In this document: one piece after another, positions 55,226 through 64,000 of the stretch | Position numbering within the stretch: position 1 is the stretch's first letter | Layout: each line of letters begins with the position of its first letter | Origin: Aldrovandia affinis | Taxonomy: Eukaryota; Chordata; Actinopteri; Notacanthiformes; Halosauridae | Length of the DNA: 64,000 nt | Direction: 5' to 3' | Assembly: GCA_029706075.1 (NCBI GenBank) | Contig: JAINUG010000133.1 | Location: forward strand, 562,501-626,500 | Notes under the pieces: model-generated | Database searches by the model: none | The model's input: only the letters and a program-made list of their open reading frames with translations | What the model was told of the DNA's origin: nothing | Made by a program: the position numbers and the translations under genes

Positions 55226-55736
55226 GCCCCACCCCGTGATTAGATAATGAATGTGTGTACAGTATCCATTGCTGTAGCGCCCTTTCACACACGCATAAAG
55301 GGAACAATGGACTCGGTTTGGCCGGAAACAAAATCCTCTGCTCTGACATGATTTTATCTGAATCTGAAAGTCCATCAGTGGAGAGCATTATTCTTCAACA
55401 GGATTTATTAAACAGTGTTGTTATCTCTTCAATGCCCAGTCATAAAATTATTATTATTTTTTAAAAGGGAAGATTAGATAGTCTTTTACGGGGGATTACA
55501 GCTTAATGATTAATAGATTTTAATTTGTGCAGGAAAAGGCCTGAGACCTGTCCTATCATGTCCCCTCCAGTTTGCCTTAAGGAATACAAGAGCCTATCGG
55601 GCCAGTCTAGAATTTAAATTCCATTACGCAATTGACACCTTGCATTCATATTTTTCACGGTCCTTTGCAAAAACAAATTTTGACTTTCACAAAGGCTGAA
55701 AACTGAACTTCCAGAACTGTTTATTCCTGACTGAGA

Positions 55737-55795
55737 CAGAGAGGGAGAGAGAGGGAGAGAGAGAGAGAGAAAGAGAAAGAGAAAGAGAGAGAGAT
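55737..55795. repeat. (GA)n microsatellite
   Basis: GA-rich run with GGGA and GAAA interruptions. Confidence 0.92.
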
Positions 55796-56764
55796 TTGTG
55801 GACTATGGCTGGCAGGCTCTGAGTGCCCGTTTCGTTGAGGCCCAGGAAACGGAACACCTTCAGGGACGGGCTGGATCTGTCAGAGGTCCTGCGAGGTGTG
55901 ACTACCACAGGCCTCCAGAACGGCAGGTCACCTGATCTCCTGCTGCTGCCGCGGGCAACGCACACGTCGATGCTGCATGACACCCAGCTGACCTCACCGT
56001 CACATGGTCGGGCTCGGCCTAATCTGGGTCACCCGTGTGGCTCATCATATTATGGTTTGAACCAATCGGTAAAGGCTATCTGTACAGCCAATCAGCTGAT
56101 TGTAAGATATCCTCTTAGTTTAAAGAGCAGTGTGTGTGTGGCCTAAGAGGCCCTGCAGAATTCCCCCCTGCTTCCCCTCCCCAAGCTGGAATAATAGTCC
56201 ATGTCACATGCCAACTAGGACAGTGGCCAAGCTGGCAGCTTAGCAGAACTGAGACCTGCACACTGACAAATGCTTCCCTGCACAGATCACCTTCTGGGTC
56301 AATTCAGCAAGCAGTATCTGCTGTAATGTGCACTCCAGCCCGCATCTCATAAACCCTGGCTACAAGCTCGCTTTCCTGTCACTTAGTGGATACATTTCCA
56401 CCCGTATCATTTGTTAGCTTGTGTAATATGTGCCCTCTGCCAAAATTAAGTTGGACGAAAGAAATAGAAATAAAGAAATCACATGTAAAAGCATACATTT
56501 TAACAATGGAAAAATATACTGTTTTATTTTTATTTGCATCTCCCATTCGATATACATGTAAAAATCAGTCAAATATTTTGAGAGGACAGTCTTTCTAGAG
56601 AGTATAGGTGTGGGTGCATTTTAACCAGTGCTGGGGCTACTTGAGTTATCCCCTGGAGTACTTGTATTTGGGGAGGGGGTGGCAGGGGGGGAGGGAGATT
56701 CTTCTTCTTCATGCGGTCTGTGTGACTAGGTGTGAAAAAGGACAGATGCCATAACCTTTCGTCT

Positions 56765-56975
56765 TTGACATCGCAGTGAGCTGGGCTTGTAACTCAGAGG
56801 TTGCAGGTTCGATTTCCAGGTGGGGGCACTGCTGTTGTACCCTTGAGCTAAAGGTACTTAACCTGAATTGCTTCAGTAAAATATCCAGCTGTATAAATGG
56901 ATTGTATGTAAAGAAATGTGAAACTGTGTAAGTCACTCTGGATAAGAGCGTCTGCTAAATGCCTAAAATGTAAGA
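56765..56975 (+). mobile_element. L2-tailed tRNA SINE (HAmo-like), copy 4
   Basis: The order is plus strand: GAGCTGGGCTTGTAACTCAG, B-box GCAGGTTCGATTTCC, the CTTGAGCTAAAGGTACTTAA middle and the tail ATAAGAGCGTCTGCTAAATG. The 5' end is slightly short. Confidence 0.8.
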
Positions 56976-57059
56976 TGTAGCGAGAGATTGGGCCTTGCTT
57001 TCAGCCTGCCGTACAACACGAGCGGAGGCTCACAGTCCCACGGGCTGGCGCACATATCA

Positions 57060-57200
57060 ATATTATGATACAGCCAAATGTTTATAGCAGCAATTTAGGT
57101 TAAGTGCCTTTCTCAAATCAACAACAGTACCCCCACTTGGGATTCAAACTTGCAGCCTCTCAGATTAGCGTTAAGCTTGGCTCTTTAACCACCATACTGG
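57060..57200 (-). mobile_element. Degraded L2-tailed SINE, head half
   Basis: GCAATTTAGGTTAAGTGCCT, CCCCCACTTGGGATTCAAAC and GCAGCCTCTCAG match the middle and head of the family in reverse orientation. The tail is lost. Confidence 0.5.
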
Positions 57201-58786
57201 ATATTTGCGTGTTACATAAGCACCACGCCCCCCCCCCCCGCCCCCCGCTCTGAGGAGAGATGAGGTTGCACAAGTGGAGCGGCTGACATGCCTCAACTTG
57301 TGGGAGCCTCCGTCCTCCGCAGCACACCGCGCGTGGAGCCGTGAGCTTTGTGGGGATATTGCTGAACACACAAAGGCTTGACGTTGTTCTTTGCCTGCCA
57401 CTGAAATGAAAAGCCACCCACTTCAGGTAAAATCGCCCGTTCACCTGAACAAAACACCTTTTATTTCTTAAACCACAAAGAAAACCCATCCTCGCTGGCT
57501 TCCACGGACATGGATGGGTTCCACCGGAGCAATTTAGGTTTGATGCAATGCTTCACCACAGACAAAAAAACCCCCAGCAACCACAAAGTGACTCCTACAA
57601 TAACCAGGCCTCCCCTGCTGCACATGAGGCCGTGAGCCGGCTTTGGTTCCGCGAACATTCGCGTTGCCAAACTCTCTTGCGATCAAACTTTACCCCTCGG
57701 TATCCCACGATACACACGACGGGTACACCTCGGTGAAATAACAATAGCACAATAGCGAAACAGCGAATGGTTTCATCTCATCCACGACAGCATATTGGAC
57801 TCCATCTTTGGGTTTTTAGTAGCCACTTAAACACGGTCTGTAATGCAATAGTTTTGCAGCATGAATAGACTTCAACAAAGCGAAGTTGAAATGACCTTTA
57901 TAAAAGAAAGGTAATGGGCACGTCAGCGGAGTCCGACAGGGAAACAATCGCGCGGTTACAGAACTGCGCAACTACGCGATCGCAAGAAGGCATTCGCTCT
58001 TATTGTGTCGGTGCCATTTCGATTCTGCGATGACTTTTACGCTCAAACCTGTAGACGCACAGCATGCCTTGGGGCGGTGGTGCGTTGAATGGCTCCGGTA
58101 ACACGACACTCACAGAAGATCGACACCGTGTGGGATAGTTTCTTAAAAAGGTCACCCAACTCCCTGCGGTCTTGTTACCCTACACTGCATCATAAAGGTT
58201 GTTTGGGAATCACCGTGATTTCGGTGTCACCTCAGGTGGATATTCGATCTTCTCAGTTTGCAGGTTGACCTTATCTTTGGCTAAAAAAACTCAAGCAAGC
58301 AGTAGATTGTATCCATTTACACATATTTCATAAATCTACACTTTGACGGTGCTGGCTGATGCACTGCCCGTAAAAACAAAGAAGGGAGCAGATCGTAAAT
58401 AATAAATCATTTATTAACACTAAAATATATATATATATTTAAAAAAAAGGAAAAAAACCATGAACCAGCAAACCCTCTATTCATACATTGCCAAGACTTC
58501 TAGATTTCTAAGGTCTAAATCACCTTGAGCAGTCACACACCTGCACACTTAATTGGCTCAGGTGTAACTTATTAGGCAATACTGTGGCCCAAAATTGTTC
58601 TGGCGTTCACAATCACCATTAATCAGGGGTGAACCGATTCGGGGCCCAGCCGACGGACCCATTGTTGAGGCGGGGGTGGTGGGGGTGGTGGGGGCTGGTG
58701 GGGTGATGGGGTGGTGGGGTGCTGATGAGCTGTAGAGCGGGGGATGGGGAAAAAAACCAACATTCAGATTCTGCCTCTTTGAAGTG

Positions 58787-58830
<44 letters not shown>

Positions 58831-59134
58831 GAGGGAGTGGAAGGAGCCAGATCTTAAATAGAATCCGACCACTGACGGACAGAGGATCCTCGGGTTTAGA
58901 CAATATGCCACAACTAACATGCAACAATCACTCCATCAGCATCCATTACCAATTAAAATGAGTGACCACTTTAAGCCTGCATTTCTACAATCAGTGCAAT
59001 CGTAGCCAATTATTTATACGTGTAAGATCGGTGAGAGCTCATCCCTCACATACATGTCTGTCGAGCCCATGCTGTGCATATAATGAAAGGTATTATCTTG
59101 CTCAAACTCATCGGTCAAAGTGAGAGACAAACCC
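57201..59134. other. Upstream intergenic sequence
   Basis: C-run at 57228-57246, then unique AT-moderate DNA. No gene is supported. Confidence 0.5.
58788..58838. repeat. (GA)n microsatellite
   Basis: GA run preceded by a GGTGGTGGGG-type G-rich block at 58668-58725. Confidence 0.92.
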
Positions 59135-59245
59135 AGAGGTGCACAACTCCAGGCCTGGAGGGCCGGTGTGTCTCCTGGTTTTTGTTCCAACCGATTACAT
59201 GGACTTAATTGTCTAAACAGCCGTGTACACCAACGCTGGTTCCCT
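59135..59245 (+). mobile_element. MITE fragment (CTCCAGGCCTGGAGGGCC type)
   Basis: GTGCACAACTCCAGGCCTGG and GTTTTTGTTCCAACCGATTA are typical of the left half of a common fish MITE. No matching right end was found. Confidence 0.5.
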
Positions 59246-59593
59246 CCTATATCGGAGCCACGGTAAAACATTTTCATCAACGGCGTGTGTGCAGTCTGCA
59301 GCTGTAGCTCCTGAATTTATTTGAAAAAAAAGGTGAAATAAAATACCTGATTGGGGCTAATTAAACAATCAAAAGCAGAGGTTGGCATGAAGTCCCGAAA
59401 CGGATCAGCCCTTGGTGTGCGCCCCTGGACAAACCTTGGCAGGGCTGGACGTGCAGAAGTGTTCTCCTTCTCCTCCAATCAGCAGTGGCGACTCTGAAGA
59501 CGTAACATTAACAAACACGTTTGTGTGGAACGGCAGAATGTGATTGCTCTCATGAACATTATTGAATACTCTTTTGTTATATTAATATGAAGA

Positions 59594-59685
59594 GTTGGGG
59601 GAGGGGGGGGGGAAGGGAAGCATGAGATTTTGTCGAGCGAGGGTGTGTGGGCGGGGAGGGGGAGGGGAGGGGGGGGGGGTTGTTA
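59594..59685. repeat. G-run-rich block
   Basis: Several runs of four to nine G separated by short spacers on the plus strand, able to form G-quadruplexes. Confidence 0.75.
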
Positions 59686-59907
59686 GTGTTAGGGGTGTTG
59701 AGGATGCAGAGCCTTCTGCTGAATGTGTGTGGGAGGTATCCAATTATACTTTCAAATGAACATGATTTTATATGTGAGTGCAAAGCTTTCCACTCAGGGT
59801 TTGTGTCAGGCAGGAAGAGAAGATGTCACAGCGTTTCCACGTTCACGGGGTGAAGTGGGCTCAGAAACCTAGGCCGGACTGAGGAGAAAAGCCACATCCT
59901 GTCTTCC

Positions 59908-60830
59908 TACATTTACATTTACATTTTAGTCATTTAGCAGATGCTCTTATCCAGAGCGACTTACACAATGTGCATTAATACATGGTAAGATTAATCATAG
60001 TCCGCGCCAGAGATCAGTGTCGTGATACAGTAATAGACATAATCATTGGCAGCTGCAAACCGTACCTGTAACACAAGGAGGGAAGGCAGACATCGACATA
60101 GATACATATTACAAAATGCAGTATTGAACATGAAAGCAGTGGTGATGACAATTATGGGTAATGGAGTCTGAAGAGGTGGGTTTTCAGTCTCTTGTGGAAG
60201 ATGGCCAGTGAGTCGACGGCCTCAGGAGTCACTGGGGGATCAGGACAGAGAAGAGGCGAGACCGCGAGACCACGAGGAGCGACTGTCGGACGCTCGCAGG
60301 GAAGGGACAGTCAGTTTGCCCGAGGAGGCGGAGCGGAAGGGGTCTAGCTGGGGTGTAGGGTGTGATGAGTGACTGCAGGTAGGAGGGAGCAGTTCCTCTA
60401 TTGCAGGGGTGTCAAACTCATTCCATCGAGGGCCGAGTGTGTGCAGGTTTCTGTTGCAACCAGTGCACAACACCAGGTGATTTCACTAATTAGCTCACTT
60501 CTTCAACTAAGGAGGGAACCTAATTGAAATCACCTGGGTAGTGCATTGGTTACAACAGAAACCTTGCTCTAGTGGCTTGATAGGCCAGCAGCAGTGATTT
60601 AAATTTGATGCTGCGATGGGGAGCCAGTGGAGAGAGGTGAGTAGAGGGGTGACGTGTGTGCACTTGGGCTGGTTGAACACCAGACGTGCGGCAGCATTCT
60701 GGACCAGCTGCAGTGGCTTGATGGCACAGGCCAGTCTTCCTACAAAACCCAGCGCAGGCAGCGGGTGTCCAGCGTAGAGCCACTCTGATGTCACAGGGAT
60801 GAGCGCTGCCATCACACCACACCACAGGGC
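59908..60830 (-). mobile_element. L2-type LINE fragment: end of reverse transcriptase ORF plus 3' tail
   Basis: Read on the minus strand, 60800-60600 encodes LQLVQNAAARLVFNQPK and then TSLHWLPI, the conserved segment near the C-terminus of L2/CR1-like reverse transcriptase proteins, with a frame break after it. The 3' tail follows down to 59908 and ends with the CATTTAGCAGATGCTCTTAT / CCAGAGCGACTTACA module. The element is interrupted by a MITE at 60404-60560. It is 5'-truncated and inactive. Confidence 0.8.
60404..60560 (+). mobile_element. hAT-like MITE fragment nested in an L2 LINE
   Basis: It begins CAGGGGTGTCAAACTCATTC and GAGGGCCGAGTGTGTGCAGG, the widespread teleost MITE start, and has internal inverted repeats (CACCAGGTGATTTCA / TGAAATCACCTGGG). 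The far terminal repeat is missing. LINE sequence lies on both sides. Confidence 0.7.
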
Positions 60831-61152
60831 CAGAGGTCAACTGCTCTTCTGTAACGAAGCAATAATTAAGAGCCATTATTACATAACCGGGAACTGTAAA
60901 ATAGCCTGTTTGATGTTTTTTGCTTATGCAGATCATTTTAACTGCTTACTTGTCCAGCCTTGAAATAAATGCACACAAGCATGATTTATCAATGATGCCA
61001 TCATGGATTCAGTGAGAAATACTTTACATACCTGTGTCCATTGTAAACGGGTTCACAACATGGCAAATGGGTACATAAGCAGATAATCATAAATCATAAT
61101 CATAAAAATCACGTATTCTAATCGCGAGGAGATATTTACAAGCATTCCCACA

Positions 61153-61994
<842 letters not shown>

Positions 61995-62165
61995 TATATG
62001 TAATTTAGCAGATGCTTTTATCCAAAGGGACTTACAGGAATGAATGAATACATTTTTCAGAATATGTGGCTCCCAATGGGAATTGAACCCACAACCTACT
62101 GACCCACACAGAACCACACTCTACCTACTGAGCCACACAGAACCATGCTCTATCTACTGAGCCAC
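61995..62165 (-). mobile_element. tRNA-derived SINE, family C, copy 3, head expanded into a minisatellite
   Basis: The tail (TTTAGCAGATGCTTTTATCC), body (ATACATTTTTCAGAATATGT) and B-box (GGGAATTGAACCCACAACC) are followed by the A-box region. Instead of ending, the A-box region is repeated to about 62640 (separate entry). Confidence 0.8.
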
Positions 62166-62640
62166 ACAGAACCACACTCTACCTACTGAGTCACACAGAA
62201 CCACACTCTACCTACTGAGTCACACAGAACCACGCTCCACCTACTGAGACACACAGAACCCACAACTCTACAGAACCTACTGAGACACACAGAACCACGC
62301 TCTACCTACTGAGCCACACAGAACCACGCTCTACCTACTGAGCCACACAGAATCACACTCTACCTACTGAGCCACAGAACAGAACTGAGCCCACAGAAAC
62401 ACACTCTACCTACTGAGCCACACAGAACCATGCTCTACCTACTGAGCCACACAGAACCACGCTCTACCTACTGAGCCACACAGAAACACACGCTCTACCT
62501 ACTGAGCCACACAGAACCACGCTCTACCCACTGAGCCACACAGAACCACACTCTACCTACTGAGCCACACAGAAGCCACACTCTACCTACTGAGCCACAC
62601 AGAACCACGCTCTACCTACTGAGACATACAGAAACATATT
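62095..62640. repeat. About 29-31-bp minisatellite, about 17 copies, grown from a SINE A-box
   Basis: The unit CACACAGAACCACACTCTAC + CTACTGAGC reads on the minus strand as GGCTCAGTAGGTAGAG, the tRNA A-box of SINE family C. I count 17 A-box units. Confidence 0.93.
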
Positions 62641-63182
62641 TATATTTTACTGAAGAGCAACGTGTCTGATGCAGATCCCTGATACACTGACAGACTGCAC
62701 GGTTCAGACATGTTTCCGTGCACCAGGGTGGTACGCGGTCAAATGTTTTATTGGCGTGGGGGTCCTCAGCCACAGGGTACTAATATGAACAGGCCTTGAT
62801 ATTGGTTTGGGAGCCCTGATCTCAGGAAAGATAAATAAATTGTATCCTTTTGTTCTGTGGGAGCATTTTTTTGTGCCAAGTTGAACTGAATCGGATTCGT
62901 CTCTGGGCAAAGGTGAGGGACCGGAGGGGAGGATGGGCGGCGTGAGTTATAGAGAGAATGAGAACATGTCGATGCATTTCGGTTTTGCATATCATGAGCA
63001 ACGATACTGTTCTTCCCAGAACACATTTCAAGTTACATCATATTTTGAGTTCATTCACACCCTGTGCTGCCTCACATTTCTTTTGCCTATAATACCTCGA
63101 TCTTTTCAGCCGAGAGAAAAATACAGCAGAGGAATACAGCATGAACCAGGAGAAAGAGAGATTTTAGAGTCATCATCCCCTC

Positions 63183-63400
63183 CCCAATTCTGATTTGGAA
63201 TGACCCATTGACAATTATAGTCACATTGTTTCAAAATCCTCCCTGAATTCCGGAAGGTTCCAACTGGCACACGCCTTTTGATTGGATGAAACCGGCCCCA
63301 CTGCCTCTTTTCAACAGCGTGGTTTGAAGCTGAGCTGCCACACTCGGCCAGAGGAGGCGCCACTGAGTCGCGAGTGACTCTTGGCCACAAGTGCCTGAAT
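63183..63400 (-). mobile_element. Repeat family F, copy 3 (diverged)
   Basis: AATTCTGATTTGGAATGACC and the GC-rich stretch after it resemble the other two F copies. Divergence is strong and the ends are uncertain. Confidence 0.35.
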
Positions 63401-64000
63401 GGGATGCACTGGAAAAAGTAGCACCTAAAAAGTTGGCTAGTTCTTTTAAGACATGTTCAAAAACTGTGTTGAGAGAGAAAGTATAAATAAATAAAAAATA
63501 TATATATCCTCCCACACACTAAAGTTCTTTCTGAACCCTGTTGCGAGCGCCATTGACGTTTCAGTCCATGACCTTTCTCAAAAGCTAATTCTTTTGCAGC
63601 ACCTAAGATACGACGCATACAGTCCATTCCGGCTCTCAAACCGCTGTGAGCGATAGAAATGTTCTCAGCAGCCAGTCGTCCTGCCAAGGAAGAAGGTCGA
63701 CTTTACCAAAAAAAAAAAAAAAAGCATGCAAAGAGATACAAAATAAAACATTCAGAAAGTTCAAGCAAGAAAACGAACAGATAGTGACACTGCCATTTAG
63801 ATGTATTTAATATATACCTAAAAAGGTATTTTTATGTTTCTTCTTTCAATGTGCTGAAGGCTTTTGCCAGGGTGTCAGGTAAAATAAAATAAATAAACTA
63901 AAAAGAAGAAAGTACTAAAAGAGACAAAAGATTGAAAAAGTCTCTTTTTTGATGCACATTTTGTAGAAGCCTTCCTGATGTTTTGGTTGGAATAATAAAC
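63401..64000. other. Upstream intergenic sequence to window end
   Basis: AT-rich with an A-run at about 63706-63723. No gene or element recognised. Confidence 0.5.

Noticed and set aside
62095..62640. Cluster of tRNA genes
   Set aside because: Only A-box segments are repeated. There is a single B-box and no cloverleaf or anticodon arm.

Overview
This is vertebrate, almost certainly teleost fish, nuclear DNA. The evidence is one intron-split vertebrate gene, tRNA-derived SINEs with an L2-type tail, hAT-type DNA transposons, very long (CA)n and (GA)n tracts and many minisatellites. The species cannot be named from the window. No microbial operon, CRISPR array or phage-like module is present.

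The only gene I can support is the 5' half of acvr2a (activin receptor type-2A) on the minus strand. Exon 1 (41023-41077) encodes the signal peptide. Exons 2 (14224-14431) and 3 (12170-12279) encode the ten-cysteine ligand-binding ectodomain. Exon 4 (8330-8484) encodes the membrane segment. The reading frame joins cleanly across all four (176 codons; intron phases 1, 2, 1, 0) and stays open. The kinase exons must lie beyond base 1, so intron 4 runs off the window. Intron 1 is about 26.6 kb. The promoter side is at about 42.4-43.1 kb: CpG-bearing, no obvious TATA box, CCAAT boxes and a YY1-type motif. From 43 to 64 kb I recognise no protein gene, only repeats and unique non-coding sequence.

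Layout: 1-8.3 kb is intron 4, with two SINEs, GT/GA tracts, a complete decayed hAT element (6868-7950) and a GC-box-like array. 8.3-14.4 kb holds exons 4, 3 and 2, with a tandem or low-complexity repeat within about 30 nt of every splice junction. 14.4-41 kb is intron 1, with SINEs, a giant polypyrimidine tract, minisatellites, an internal CpG-rich patch and several blocks that look like conserved non-coding elements. 41-43 kb is exon 1 and the promoter. 43-64 kb is intergenic, with two minisatellites that grew out of SINE tRNA heads, a long-armed palindromic MITE, and an L2 LINE fragment that carries the 3' tail used by two of the SINE families.

The most notable structures are: (1) repeats bordering all six junctions of exons 2-4, including a 10-bp array that itself forms the exon 3 acceptor region; (2) two minisatellites expanded from pol III promoter-bearing SINE heads; (3) CTCF-like motifs carried inside two SINE copies; (4) a hAT element with intact ends and a perfect 8-bp target duplication. 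Database identities, expression and conservation could not be tested here.
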